Below are positions 19,658-32,965 of a stretch of 64,000 nt of DNA, piece after piece. Position 1 is the stretch's first letter. The number at the start of each line of letters is the position of its first letter. The stretch lies in NCBI RefSeq assembly GCF_030272615.1, contig NC_081415.1, positions 626,511,740-626,575,739 of the forward strand. The letters run 5' to 3'. The notes under the pieces were generated by a model. The model saw only the letters and a list, made by a program, of their open reading frames with translations. It did no database searches and was not told the DNA's origin. Source of the stretch: Cryptomeria japonica. Lineage: Eukaryota; Streptophyta; Pinopsida; Cupressales; Cupressaceae. The translations under genes and the position numbers were made by a program.

Positions 19658-21169
19658 TGATGTAGAGCCCTCCTTGTTATCTGCCAAACACCTCTAAATG
19701 TATGACACTGACCCCTTAACACATGGATGGGATCCTATCAAGGCAAGGCTCTACAACTTTAGTATAATCTTCTCAACATCTCTAAGACCCTCTCTTACTC
19801 AATTAGGGGTATCTTGCTACAACACACTCCATGGTACCTCCAAGGGTTACAAATTGGTTTCAAACTAGTTTTGGGTCATAAAAAACTCCCCAAGTTAAAA
19901 CAAAGCGCCAGTGACAAGAGTTCATACCCATTCCTTAAGAAACTCACTCAATTAGGCCTAGTCGCTTGTAGCCCTATTTAGCGGGTAAAGAGACCTTAAG
20001 TTTAGACTTTCCCAAACACCTTGGTAAAAATATTATGGATTCAGATACCCTTTTAGATGTTATACAATTCCCCAAAAGGAAGGGTCAAGGTCTAGAAAAT
20101 AAAGGTCTTTGCCGGTAGGAATTTGACTCTCCTAGAAGGGCTAATTAGGTCTCTTTTGTGAAGCAACTATACTCAGATGAATGAACCGGTGGGTTAAAAT
20201 TCCATGGGCATGTTGGAAAACATAAATAAATAGGGATTCTAGGGTTATGCGCCTAGAAGCATCACCATTTGCACACAAGGTGATTTTGTTTGTTCAAGGT
20301 CTAGGTAGCCACATAGAGATGTCTACCTAGGGCCGCCTCAAACACTTCTCTCCCTTGCTCCTCCTACAAAAAAATCTTATATATCTAAAAGAAATTGACC
20401 ATACTTTCCTTTTACCAAATCGCATGAGCCTTAGATTGGTAAAGTGCAAGATATGGCCATGAATGAGGAAAAACCGAAGGTAAACCCTGGTTTTCCAGGC
20501 ACCTACAACAAAACTTCAATATCAGGAGCAACACACACAATAAAGTCTCCAAATAAAAACTATAACAGAGTCAACTCTCCTCTCAATTCAAATCACATCA
20601 TTAGGAATGGGTCCCAATCCATACAGAATCGTACCACAGACCAAAAACTCTAGAATTGCAAGAAAACTCAAAATTTTATTACTTTGTTTGCTTTAGAATT
20701 CTTCTCCGTACAATCAACCCTTTTAGAATTGGATCTTTGAGGTGTATAAACCATTCCTCAACTTCTCTCAACTAAAAATCAAGAGGTTAGAGCCGTTGGA
20801 GAAGTTTCAAATTACAAAATGCAAAAAGTGCATAAAAGTTGCTCATGACAACTTTTGACAACTTTTGCAAAAGTTGTCAAAATGCCATCTTTCGCCTCCT
20901 AATGCCTTGGGTCAAGTTCAAACCCTCCTAAATAATTTTAAAACACTCAAAACCAACACATTGGATCCTTGTTTTCCACAATTCCTAATTTGCTCATAGA
21001 AATGCCGAAATAGGAGTTTTGCTTACAAGATGGGATTCATTATTACAAACATATAATGGATGATTAAAAAACTATATAAAACATCCTAAAGACATTGTTA
21101 ATGCCTTATCCTCCCTTATCAGAGTCTGCCATGTCATCTTGAAGGGTTTGATGAGGTGCTCCTGCACCA
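19658..21169 (-). repeat. Chromovirus 3' LTR (1512 bp)
   Basis: TGATGTAGAGCCC...CTCCTGCACCA on the plus strand. Matches 25850-27008 but carries about 350 bp more (roughly 20367-20720), including a small ORF at 20444-20653 that I regard as chance. Confidence 0.88.
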
Positions 21170-24100
21170 TACTCCCCGAAAGAAGAAATCTGAAGTCCAC
21201 TTGAGATGAGAATCGATAGGTCTACACCATGATCTTTGATCTGTTGCTCTGTCATCCAGACTGCTTTAGTATCAAGTTGTCCTTTCCAAGCCACTAAATA
21301 CTCCATGTAAACTTTCCTCCTGGTTTGCTTGGCAACCTTAGTATCTAGAACCTTATGCAACTTTGGTGGTTCATGTTTAGGAATGTCATCATCAGCAATA
21401 TCCTACATTGTATCTTCACCCGCATCAACACTACACTTATAGAGAGTTAAGTCACAAACATTAAAAATAGGTGACAAACCAAGATCAGATGGTAGTTGAA
21501 GTTCATAGGCATTTGAACCACATTTCTTCAAGATTTGGCAAGGGCCAATATTTCTTTGCATTAGCTTTGTGTATCTTCCTTTTGGAAGTCTTTCCTTCTT
21601 CAAGTGAATCCACACCAAGTCTCCTACATCAAACTGAACATCTCTCTTCTTTTTGTTAGCGTGGGATTTATATCTTTATATAGATTGTTGAAGATGAGTC
21701 TTCACTTGGTCATGGATCTCTTGTATAGCAGTAGTAAAGGTTTCTCCATCTGCACTAATGGGTTCTCCTTGAGGTATCTCCCTCAACTCCAGCACACCTC
21801 TTGGGTGGATGCTATAGACAATCTGAAAAGGTGACTTACCGGTACTCCTATTCACTATGTCATTATAGGAGAATTTTGCCTGAGACAGTATACTATCCCA
21901 CCTTTCTCCATGCTGTCTAGTCAAACACCTTAAGAGATTCCCTAGTGATCTATTTATATCTTCAGTTTGACCATCTGTTCGGGGATGGTAGGCTGAGGAG
22001 AAGGATAAATTTGTACCAAGTTTCTTCCAAAGGGTCCTCCAAAAGTGACCAAATTTTTTTACATCCCTATCAGAGACAATGGTTAAAGGTAAGCCATGCA
22101 TCCGGACAATATCCTTAAAGAACAAATCTGCTACATAAGAAGCATCACAAGTTGTTTTGCATCGCAAAAAATGTGCCATCTTACTGAACCTATCCACCAC
22201 TACAAAAACACTATCATATCCTTTCCTTGTCCTTGGCAATCCTAAAACAAAATCCATACTTATCCTTTCCCATGGTCTTGAAGGTATGGGTAAAGGCTGG
22301 TATAAACCTGCATTGGTGGACTTTCCCTTTGCCTTTTGGCAGATCACACATGTCTCCACAAATCTCCTAAGTTTTGGCCAAAAATAGTGTCTTTTTACCA
22401 AATCTAATATCTTGTCAAGACCAAAATGTCCTACCATTGCTCCACAATGTTTTTCCTTAATGATATTCAGTCTCATAGAGTATTTGGGTATGTATAGTTG
22501 TGCACCCTTAAACAACAATCCATTTTGAATCCAAAATTCAGAATACTCAACATGAAACCATTCATCAAATGAAGTACATACCTTGTAGGCCTCTCCAAAA
22601 TCTTCATCATCTTCATACATGGTTTTGAAAGAGTCTATTCCAACACTCTCCAACTGAATTTGATTTGCAGTTAGGACTCTTCTGCTTAGAGCATCTGCCA
22701 CCTTATTCTTGACTCCTTGCTTTTGCTTAAGAATGAAAGTGAAAGATTTTAGGGTCTCTACCCACTTCATGTGCCGACGATTCAACTTTTCTTGACTGTT
22801 TATGAAGCTAAGGGCCTGATTGTCTGTGAAAACTATAAATTCTTTTGGTAGCAAGTAGTGTCTCCACTTTTTCAATGATTGGACTAGAGCATACATCTCT
22901 AGGTCATAAGATGAATATCTTCTCTTTGCCTCATTCAACTTCTCACCGAAGAAAGCAATAGGTCTTCCCTCTTGACTGAGTACTACTCCAATGGCCATGT
23001 GACTAGCATCACATTCTACTTGAAAGATCTTGTTGAAGTTAGGTAGGGCAAGGACTGGTTGTTCTGCAACTTTCCTTTTCAATGTTTCAAAAGAGTTATT
23101 AGCTTCTTCTATCCAACTAAACCTACACTTTTATCCTCCCTTTATTGTATCAAGCATAGGGGCACAAATATGACTAAATCCTCTTATAAACTTCCTATAG
23201 AAGGTAGCTAAGTGATGGAAACTCCTAACATCATTCATTGTCTTAGGTGTAGGCCAAGACAATATGGCACTCACCTTTTCTTGATCCATTTTTTAATTCA
23301 CCATATGCGATCACAAATCCCAAGATAAAGAAACACTTTTCCAAGTTGATCATTAATTGGTCTTCATATAATCTCCTTAGGAATAGGTCTACATGCTTTA
23401 GATGTTCTCCTTTGGTTTGACTGAAAACTAGAATGTCATCTAGGTAGACTATAACAAATTTCCCTATGAAATCCCTCAAGACTTCATTCATTAACCTCAT
23501 AAAGGTACTAGGTGAATTGGATAAGCCAAAGGGCACAAATTTCCACTCATATAACCCCTCATTTGTCTTAAAGACAGTTTTCCATTCATCTCCTGGCCTA
23601 ATCCTAATATGATGATAGCCACTTTTTAAAATAATTTTTGTAAAATATCTAGCACCCCCAAACAATCTAACAAATCCTCAATCCTAGGCATGGGAAACCT
23701 ATACATGATAGTTATATTGTTGATATCTCTTGAATCGGTGCAAAGCCTCCAAGTGCCTTCCTTTTTGGGTGCCAAGACTGCAGGGACTGCACATGGGCTC
23801 AAACTTTTTCCAACCAATCCGGATTCCAACATTTCTTCAACTTGTTTTGCCATCTCAACATTCCGATCCAGTGTGAGCTTTTATGCTGCTTTATTAGGAA
23901 ATGCAGATCTAGGTATAAGGTCTATACAATGGTTTATATCCCTAATGGGAGGTAGTGACCTTGGCATGCCATCTGAGATGACACCCTTGTATTTGTCTAG
24001 TAGATATTGCACTGCAGGGTCAATCAATCTCAAGCTGTCCTCTCTCTTATCCCCAGACCTCTCCACCTTTGTTGCTGTTGGAATAGGGATAAGGGCATAG

Positions 24101-25750
24101 CAGACCATGCCTTCATTTTCCATGTTCTTCATGAACTGATTCCCTCCTAATATCAACAATTGGCTTCCTCCTCACTCTCCATTAAAGGTAGTAACTCAAT
24201 TACCTTACCATCCTTGGTAATGGAATATGTATTTCTAGCACTATCATGTTGTGCCTTCAAATCAAACTGTCATGGTCTCCCAAATAGGAGATGGCAAACA
24301 TCCATCTTTGCAATGTCAAACATTAAATTATCTATATTGATTCCAATATGGAATTCTACCCAAGCCTGCTCTTCCACAACAACTTGTTGTGCTTGTGTGA
24401 GCCATGAGACCTTGTAGGGGAAAGGGTGAGTTAGTCTCCTCAATTTTAGTTTCTCAACCATCTCTAGAGACACAAATTTCTCAGTTGAACCAGAATCTAT
24501 TAGGACCTTGCAGACCTTTCCACCCACTTTGCAAGTGGTCTTGAATAGATATTTATTTGTGGGGGTTCTCTATCAGACATCTTCATGGTGGTTACTGCTC
24601 TTCTGATCATCAAGGCTTCACCTCTTTCAGGGTATCCATAACTGTTAGGGGTATTGATACTTTGGTATGTGTTTTCACTTGCCACACTTTGGTAGTCAAC
24701 CTCTAAAATCAAGTTACTTCTTCTTTCTCCTATGGAACTAGTAGGCTTCTCTTGGCATCTATTAGCCATGTGTCCTTCTTGATTACAATTATAACATCTG
24801 ATTGGACCTCTACCTTGAGATCTCCCTCTGAATGGTGGTCTTCTTCCTCTGAAATTACCTCTCTGATTGTATCCTCCATTGTTATTGGAACTTCTCTCTC
24901 CTTCAGTGCCTTCTTGACTGATTTCACTTTGATTTCCGAATCCATTTCCTTTGCTTCTGAATTTTTTTATTCCACCCCTCTACTATCTTCCTCTTCCTTT
25001 ATTATTCTTCTCTTGTCTCCTTTTGATCTTCTCTTCCACCTTGATAGCAAGTTGATGGCATCTACCAATGGTATCCGGGCTAAGAAGGTTTAATTATTCT
25101 TGAATGTTGTACCTTAATCCATTCAGGTATCGAGCAACTTTCTCACTCTCTTCCTCTTTTGTTTTTGACTTCATGCATAGTCTTTGGAACTCCTCTGTAT
25201 ATGAGTTCACATCCATCTCTTTCTACTTGAGATTTTGTCTCCTCTTATGGAGTTGTATTTCATAGTCTTTGGGTACATAGGCCTCTTTGATTAAGGCAAC
25301 CATCCTCTTCCAAGAAATAATCTTGGGCTTATTGTCCTTCTCTCCTTCCTCTTGGACAAAGTTCCACCAAGTTAGGGCTGCTGCATTCAACTTCGACTTA
25401 GCAATCTTCACCTTCTGGTGTCCTGGAATGTCTTCACACTCAAAGAAACTAGATAGAGAGTCTATCTAATCCATCACAACATCTGGTTCCATCTTCCCAG
25501 TGAAAGTTGGCAAACCAATCTTCTTCTCCATGGTTGTCCTCTCCATGGATTTGAGGGCATTAAGGAAGTGCCTTTGGTTAGGAGGAATCACCTCTTCTTC
25601 CGACATAGGGATCTCATCCTCATCCCCTTCATCACAACTACTAGTGCCTCCATCTTCCTTTCCATATACTCTCCCTCTCAATCTCTCTAGCTCCCTCTGC
25701 ATTGCCTTGCAAGCAGTGGCTTGCTCTCTTACAATCTTTGCCAATTCCAT
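21106..25750 (-). pseudogene. gag-pol: Chromovirus gag-pol polyprotein (decayed)
   Basis: Gag starts at 25750 (MELAKIVREQATACKAMQRE), with the capsid LNAAALTWWNFVQEEGEK block near 25350. Zinc knuckle CYNCNQEGHMANRC is near 24770 and protease LIDSGSTEKFVSLE near 24490. RT (23853-23243) has [13 protein letters not shown] and the YLDD catalytic box. RNase H (23060-22650) has VECDASHMAIGVVLSQEG and TDNQAL. Integrase (22450-21700) has a zinc-binding CVICQKAKG block, MDFVLGLP and SAYHPRTDGQTE. The C-terminal part (21618-21403, 21360-21106) ends in YLVAWKGQLDTKAVWMTEQQ, chromodomain-like. The reading continues past the PPT about 64 nt into the 3' LTR. Frames differ between gag, protease and the main pol frame; stops include Trp/Gln-type changes (for example VMD-stop-IDSL near 25464). 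Confidence 0.9.
21170..21184 (-). promoter_or_regulatory. Polypurine tract of chromovirus
   Basis: Minus strand TTTCGGGGAGTA immediately before the LTR start TGGTGCAGGAG. It lies inside the integrase C-terminal reading frame. Confidence 0.7.
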
Positions 25751-25835
25751 GTTGGTGATTGGTCCTCTAGGGACCTATTCTACTTGTCCCTCTAACATCT
25801 CTCAATTTTCTATCTCCTTACCAAATCCATTACTA

Positions 25836-25847
25836 GCTTTGATACCA
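25836..25847 (-). promoter_or_regulatory. Primer-binding site of chromovirus
   Basis: Minus strand TGGTATCAAAGC, a tRNA-Met-type site with one change from TGGTATCAGAGC, 2 nt from the LTR end at 25850. Confidence 0.85.
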
Positions 25848-25849
25848 CT

Positions 25850-27008
25850 TGATGTAGAGCCCTCCTTGTTATCTGGAAAACACCTCCTAATGTATGACAC
25901 TGACCCCTTAACACATGGATGGGATCCTATCAGGGCAAGGCTCTACAACTTTAATACAATCTTCTCAACATCTCCAAGACCCTCTCTTACTCAATTAGGG
26001 GTATCTTGCTACAACACACTCCATGGTACCCCCAAAGGTTACAAATCAGTTTCACACCAATTTTGGGTCATACAAAACTCCCCATGTTCAAACAAAGCAC
26101 CAATCACAAGAGTTCATACCCATTCCTTAAGAAACTCACTCAATTGGGCTTAGTCGCTTGTAGCCCTATTTAGTGGGTAAAGGGACCTTAATTTCAGATT
26201 TTCCCAAACACCTTGGTAAAAACGTTATGGATTCAGATACCCTTTTGGAAGTTATACAATTCCCCAAAAGGAAGGGTCAAGGTCTGGAAAATAAAGGTCT
26301 TTGCTGTTAGGAATTTGACTGTCCTAGAAGGGCTAATTAGGTCTCTTTTGTGAAGCAAATATACTCAGATGAATGAAACGGTGGGTTAAAATTCCATGGA
26401 AATGTTGGAAAACATAAATCAATAGGAATTCCAGGGTTACACACTTGGAAGCATCACCATTTGCACACAAGGTGATTTTGTTTGTTCAAGGTCTAGGTAG
26501 CCACATAGAGATGTCTACCTAGGGTCGCTTAAAACACTTCTCTCCCTTGCTCCTCCATATAATCACCCCTTTTGGAATTGGATCCCTGAGGTGTATAAAC
26601 CATTCCTCAACTTCTCTCAACCAAAAATCAAGAGGTTAGAGCTGTTGGAGAAGTTTCAAATTACAAAATGCAAAAAGTGTATAAAATTTGCTCATGACAA
26701 CTTTTGCAAAAGTTGTCAAAATGTCATCTTTCACCTCCTAATTCCTTGGGTCAAGTTCAACCCCTCCTAAAATATCTTAAAAAACTCAAAACCAACACAT
26801 TGGATCCCTATTGTCGAAAATTCCTAATTGGCTCATAGAAATGCCAAAATAGGAGTTTGGTTCACAAGATGGGATTCATTATTACAAACATATAATGCAT
26901 GATTAAAAACCTATATAAAACATCCTAAAGACATTGGTAATTCCTTATCCTCCCTTATCAAAGTATATCATGTCATTTTGAAGGGTTTGATGAGGTTCTC
27001 CTGCACCA
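25850..27008 (-). repeat. Chromovirus 5' LTR (1159 bp)
   Basis: Same ends as the 3' LTR, followed by GGTTA. Relative to the 3' copy it lacks about 350 bp at around 26555, where CTTGCTCCTCC joins ATATAATCACCCC. Confidence 0.88.
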
Positions 27009-27013
27009 GGTTA

Positions 27014-28059
27014 CATGAATTTGAAGGTGTTTCAATAAACAACGATGTTGTAATCTGGGCGAAAAGGTACTCGACTTTTAAATTTACAAATGTTGGTAGG
27101 CACTGTGGCCGCAAGGTAAAGTGCAAACAGATCCAACGACCCTCATAATCTCATGAAGGAAGATGCAAGAAGGTTATGGAATGTGGCATCATGAGATGAT
27201 GCCACGTGTCCCAGGCTGACCAAGAAGACTGACGGTTGGGCCATTGACATCGTTAGGTTAGAAGATGAGTTGGCATTGCTACGTCACATATTTTGATGGG
27301 TTCACATGCCATGATGGAAGGTCAATGTCAGATTGACCATTGGTGATCATTTGATTCGCCAGGATGGATAGGATCTACTATAGAGTTTTAAACTGAATTT
27401 CAAAGGGGAAATCAAGGCCATTAGAAAGGGTTCCTTTCTAGTCCCTTTAGGGTTCTGAATTTTGGTTCCTTTAGCAGGTGTTAGATGCAAATGAGAAAAG
27501 TGTAGAGTATTTCATAGAGAAAAATAAAGTGAGTCTTGTGTCATGTTTTATGTAGGTTTTGAAGGATTGAATTGTATATTATGTTATGGTAGATATAGTA
27601 TTTGAATAAATGAAATCAAATTCAAGCTTATTCCTCTCCAGTGTATGATTTTGCTATCTTTTGAATGAAATAGATCAACGGTTTATTTTGTTTAGTGCAT
27701 TGTTATGATGCATGTGGTTTGTGTTTATGCTTTGATCCAAGGGGTCGATTAAATGCTTGAACAAAATTATAGAGTGGTAGGGCTTGTGCAGGGATGTTGA
27801 TAAGCAGTTTTGGACTTGGGTCATAGTTGAGATGTATTGTAATGCAATATTATCTTAGATCAAGATGCTATCAAATTATTTTTGCTATAATTCACCTTAT
27901 GTTTCATGAATTTGACTCACCAATGGATAAGGCACTGGTCATTAACTTGTCCGAGTCTTTACAGTTAGTTTTGTGCTCCGTTCATCTGTCCTTGCTATAA
28001 ATTGGTTGATTATCAGAATATTTTTCATTTTATGTATGTTATTTTGTGTTCTAACTGTC
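27014..28059. other. No gene seen; older plus-strand element remnant
   Basis: Continues the sequence interrupted at 19652. It contains the second copy of the inverted-repeat/G-box module (27183-27211, GGCATCATGAGATGATGCC then ACGTGTC). No ORF or LTR edge could be assigned. Confidence 0.4.
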
Positions 28060-28422
28060 TCATTGCTCCAAGTGGTTGAGGATCATTGAGGAATAGCCAT
28101 CCTTTAGCATTCTCCCTCTTTGTTGAGCCTCTTTGATGAGATCATCGACCTTGTTTAGTGATTCTTTGAGTGTGGTGCAGAGATCATAAAATTCACTAAA
28201 GGGATCACCCTCTTTGGTCTTGCAGAGCCCAAAGCGTAGAAGGATTTGTAGAATCCTTGTCAGTTGGTCCAAGTTCTTGAGGATTTTAATAGTTGGAGTT
28301 GGCTTCTCCATAGTTATTTGAAGAATTAACTTTTGTTTTGCCTTCTTGTAGTGTAAACCCATTTGGGAACCAACAAGTAGATCCCAAATATTCAAACTAT
28401 TTTGAAAAGTCGGATATCCCAA
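28060..28422 (-). CDS. Unrecognised 120-aa ORF, antisense to the flanking element remnant
   Basis: Open from ATG at 28422 to 28060. The middle has GLCKTKEGDPFSEFYDLCTT and a Lys/Glu-rich helical stretch (LNKVDDLIKEAQQRGRMLK). No family recognised. It may be a small piece of an antisense ORF of a Tat-like element, as seen in the better-preserved copy at 44.7-46.4 kb, or chance. No promoter evidence. Confidence 0.25.
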   Translation of the reverse strand: MGYPTFQNSLNIWDLLVGSQMGLHYKKAKQKLILQITMEKPTPTIKILKNLDQLTRILQILLRFGLCKTKEGDPFSEFYDLCTTLKESLNKVDDLIKEAQQRGRMLKDGYSSMILNHLEQ

Positions 28423-28439
28423 TATGAAGTTAGAGCCAG

Positions 28440-30110
28440 TTGATGTGCGAGCTCTTATTATGCAAATCAGACATCCCAGTTATTCTCACACAAATAAACA
28501 CGAGAAACCAATATCAACATCAAACACATCCAATGATGCAAGTCCAACAACCAATACAACAAATCACACAACTCTCAACATCACAAATTGTGCATAGAGT
28601 CAACCACTACCAAGGTCACACACAATTACACAATCGATTTTGCCTTCAGTCACATCACATGTCTGCGAATATGCTCATATGTCTTATAATACACCACCAA
28701 GGGAGTCCCAAACAAATGCAAGTGTATTTACGAACATGTCACCCTTTGGACATCAACCAAACATGGTCAATGTGCCACCTATCATGAAAATAGGTCATCT
28801 GCCCATGTCTAGCAATGCCTCTTCCCATCAAGACTATTTACCTCAAGTAGCCTCCATATCTTTCACCATTTCATCATACCCTAAAGTCACATAAGAGCAG
28901 TCCACACCATCTTTATCCAATAACGTAACCTCCCAAGGGCTATGCATAATACAAATCCAATCTAATCCAAGTCATGATGCTAGTCCTTACCATACTTCAG
29001 AAATTCAAGATCCCATGACATCATATATTCCATTTCCAAGAAAACCCGCTTCAAAGAGTCTCATTCAAAATCCTTTCTCATCAGGCCAAAGTGTTGAAAA
29101 CTTCCAATAATCTCCCATGCATATCCAAACTCCTGCCCTGTGTGAAGAGGATCCAAAATTAGAAGAAATGAGTTCTAAAACAAATAAAGATCAAGAAAAA
29201 AATCTTTAATCTAGCCCAATTTTTGATCAAGATCCCATAGACCAAGAATATTATGATTATCACCTCGCTCTTTTCTATCCCATTCATAATGATACCCTTT
29301 TATCTCAAGAACAAAGTGTCCTTTCAAGCCCTATCCAACATCCATCTCCTTAGCAAGATCAAGACATCCCTTACATCCTTCCTAATAATCCCTTTCCAAG
29401 TCAAGATCAAATTATTCTTTTAACTTCATGTCCTAAGCAAGATCCCATTATTTCTCTAGATCCAGATCAAGATACCTCCATGTTCCTCACAATATCCCCT
29501 CTCAAATGAACTTACCATTTCTCCTCGTCCCCCTCATAATCCCAATACGTCTACACAAGTTGTTCATGAACCCCTTATCAATGAAATCACCAAACTTGAT
29601 CATACTGTAGAGAATAATTTATCAATGATTGTATGTGTGCCATTTTCACATGCCAATGTGGTGACCGAAACAAGCATGCCACCAGCGAATGAAATCAACA
29701 CCCAAATTATTTCAGCATCTTCTTCAAGCACACGCATAACACCAACTAATGAGATCAACACATGGTTGGCTTTATCATCCTCTTCAAGTGCATCAATAGA
29801 AACAGGCATAGCACTTGCTCATGTCACAACTTCGAAACCAAAAATCTATTTGCCTCATCGATTGGGGGCAAGAGGATCTACCAAAATTGGATTTCTTTGA
29901 AAATGATAAGGCTATAGTGAATTCATGGGTACCAGAGATGGATTTCCCTTTGATGTTCTACAAAATCCAAAAACTAAGGAAATCAACATTGGAGATGCCA
30001 ACCATTTACATTCAGCTAAGTTCTTATATCCTATTGGAAAAGACATCTTTATCCGAATCTTCAAACAAAGACCAATGAACTACCTACACAAAACTCCCTG
30101 ACCCTATGAA
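28440..30110 (+). pseudogene. Decayed plus-strand ORF, Gln/Ser/Pro-rich, unknown
   Basis: Starts with a Gln/Thr/His-rich stretch (28440-28787). A second frame is readable from about 28640 to 29500 with a few stops: repeated Ser/Gln/Asp/Pro phrases such as SNPSHDASPYHTSEIQDP and FDQDPIDQEYYDYHLALFYP. Further open pieces lie at 29625-29900 and 29815-30078 (LDFFENDKAIVNSWVPEMDF). This looks like one low-complexity protein broken by indels, possibly the N-terminal or spacer ORF of an older Tat-like Gypsy element. No catalytic motif. Confidence 0.35.
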
Positions 30111-32960
30111 TAACATGCACCTTAAATGATACTATATATAAGGGTTGGGTTAGTTTAGGTTTTATTTTTTGCATTGCATATCATTTTATTCAAAGAACTG
30201 CATCATATATAGTTTCTTTTTCAAATGCATCACATTCAAAAATTTCATGGCATATAGTTTTTGCATTTACATATAGCAGCATCAATTGAACAAGGCAATC
30301 ATCCAAATTTACCGTCCCTTTGCATTCAAGAGAAACAAGGGTTGTCTCCTTCCTTAAATATTCGGACATGAAGTCTTTGATGTCCTAAGGTCATTCATTT
30401 TCAACATTACCATGTGACGATGCTTTACTTATGGCTGGGTAGTGATTTCACTATTTGAGACTTGTTGACCCAAAATCTATCAATTGCTATATCTCAAACA
30501 CATTAAAAAAATCTCTAATTCATTCGAGACACCTAGTTGATCATATGACTAGTGGAAAATATAAAATTATACTTCAATGCCACTGTAATTGTCACACCCA
30601 AGTAGGTTTTATTACTTACAAGTCAAGGCAAGAAAATAAAAAGAAAAAGTGGTAGCCAAATATACATCTCAAGACAAAAGAGCAATGATATATAACTAAA
30701 ATCCACACATACAAAGTGTGACAAAAATCTTTACTATGGGAACATGTGAGTAACTCCATCAGAGCTATGGACGCCTGCTGGAAATGGAGCAATATTTGAG
30801 AGATTACAGTCTATAACCTCGTTAGAGCTCTAAAAGATTGCTGGCAACAAGGCTCTATTCAGGATGCTTTTGAAGTTAAAATAATCTACGTAGCTAGTCA
30901 TATAGGATGCTAAGGATCTTTAGTGAACACAAGAGCATAAAGAAGATGAAAGTTTCAAGAATCAATGGGGGAGTTTTCCACCTCTCCATTTGTAAATCCT
31001 AGTCACTAAGTGTGTTGATATGGATGTTCCAAGGGACCTTAAGGATTGATTGACCACTTATCTATGAAATGTTTGTACCTCCAATTCAATTAGTGTATTA
31101 AAAAATTCTATAAAAACACGGTCATCCTTGTTCGAATAGGAAACACATCTTCATCATGCATATTGCATTAACATTGGTCATGTCAAAAATTTATTGTCTC
31201 CACATGCATTCTACAGATCACCATGTCATATAGGTCTGCATATTGGGGGCATAGTTGAAAAAATCCTAAAAATCAAATAGAGTCCTGAAAAAATTCAAAA
31301 ACATTGAAAACACAAAAAATCAATCAAAAACATCCATATACGACCCTGAAAAAATCAACCAGAAAAAACAATTAAAAATCAATCAATCAAAAAACTTGCA
31401 ATAAAATGTCTCGCAAGAATCAAACACCCTAGTAGATATCCAACAAACACTTTGCATGAAGTTAACAAAGGATACAACTATCTAGTCAAACATCTGCAAT
31501 CAACTAATCAAGTTGTCTTATCAAGCATATCCACTATCCACATCAAGTGATCATTATCTTTTCTTAAACAAAAGAGGATACACTCAAAATTAGATAGGTC
31601 AGTCTTAAACGGGGTTTGAAACTTTATGAGATTAGACATTATCAACTATCACGTCAAACAATCAAAATGAAGACACAAATCAGTATGACTGCTGAATTTT
31701 GTCCTAGTTAGTCTTTATCTTTTATCATTTGGAAATAGATCATGTTCCTATGCTACTCAAGGATGTCCACAAGTGACTAGAGGAGCCCAGATGGTCGTGA
31801 TCTTTTTCTTTGTTTGTTGTTTGTAGTGTGGACCAATAAAGTTTTGGGGAAATAGTTCCGGTGGGTGTTTGTGATTGGTACATTCATTCGACAAATATCT
31901 TATGCAAAAGTCAAGGATAGTTATGCTTGTGACTATCACATATACCTTGACCCCTAGCATTATTTCAATAATGGAGGGTTCACTCCTTGTCTACTACATG
32001 TTTGTTTCTACAATGAGATATCTTTACATATTGGTTCCTTATACCTTGATGTTCTAAGATCCATTGTTACATAATAAGGCTCAGTGATGAATATATTGCG
32101 CTATGCATAAAGGTACAAAAGTTCGTGAAAACCATCATCTTCATTTTTCAATCTATCATTATCAATCCATCATCTCATATCAATCATCCTAAATTGCTTC
32201 TAATTCTAATCTTTCATTCTATTTCATTCTAAGGTTCATTATCTCATATTCTATCTCAATATCATCTTCACATCACCTATATCTATCTCTAATCAGCTAA
32301 CTATTCTTCTGTCTCACATTCTTCTTCATTCGAGAGATCATTCATACCTTTAATGCATAAACAATTTCTCGAGGGGGCATTATGGTGCAAAACACCTTCT
32401 CTTTTCAAGCAAGGTTCTAACCATAGTAGTGTTTACATGATATTTTGTGTTGTAATAAGGGGTTGGATCAATGATCACCCTTGATGTAATAGAGTGCCTA
32501 TTTGTATGGTCAATAATCTCTCAGGTGAGCATATAAACCTAGAGGTCTATTAGACCATGAGGGCTTTGAATTTGGATTTTAGTTTTGATAGGTCTAGGAT
32601 GTTTTCTTAGGTGTTTGGAGTCAAATAATGACTTTGGAGATGTTACCATAAGGTCTAAGTTCTTAATTTCTCAATATTGTCCAAGTTGCAAAATGTTGCA
32701 TTTTGTTGTCAAGCAACTTTGAAAAGTCACCAGTAGGATGACAACTACCTCTCCAAGGTTCATAACTATTGAAAAGTTGGTTATGGACATTGAGGAGGGT
32801 TTATATATGTTTGAACAACCATGGGGAAGGTTGTTGGAGAGTTTTGTAAAGTTTGGTGGATAAAGTGAATAGAACAAATCTGGTTTTGCCATAACAGTGA
32901 TAGTTTTCCATACTGTCCATATAGGGTGTAAAATCTTGTGATGAAACTCCCAGTTAATTT
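30111..32960 (+). other. Decayed non-coding part of an older Tat-like element
   Basis: No convincing ORF. At 31250-31420 the text (GTCCTGAAAAAATTCAAAAAC and related A-rich repeats) resembles the region just after pol in the younger Tat element (43005-43150), placing it downstream of a lost pol. A purine tract CTCGAGGGGGCA lies near 32370. The sequence stops at 32960 and resumes at 49314. Confidence 0.45.
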
Positions 32961-32965
32961 GAAAG

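Larger units (their letters stand above)
19653..27013 (-). mobile_element. Chromovirus-type Ty3/Gypsy element with target-site duplication
   Basis: Bounded by GGTTA at 19653-19657 and 27009-27013. 3' LTR 19658-21169, 5' LTR 25850-27008, PBS at 25836-25847, PPT at 21170-21182. Internal order on the minus strand is gag, zinc knuckle, protease, RT, RNase H, integrase, chromodomain-like tail. Complete in layout but decayed by stops and frameshifts. Confidence 0.9.
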
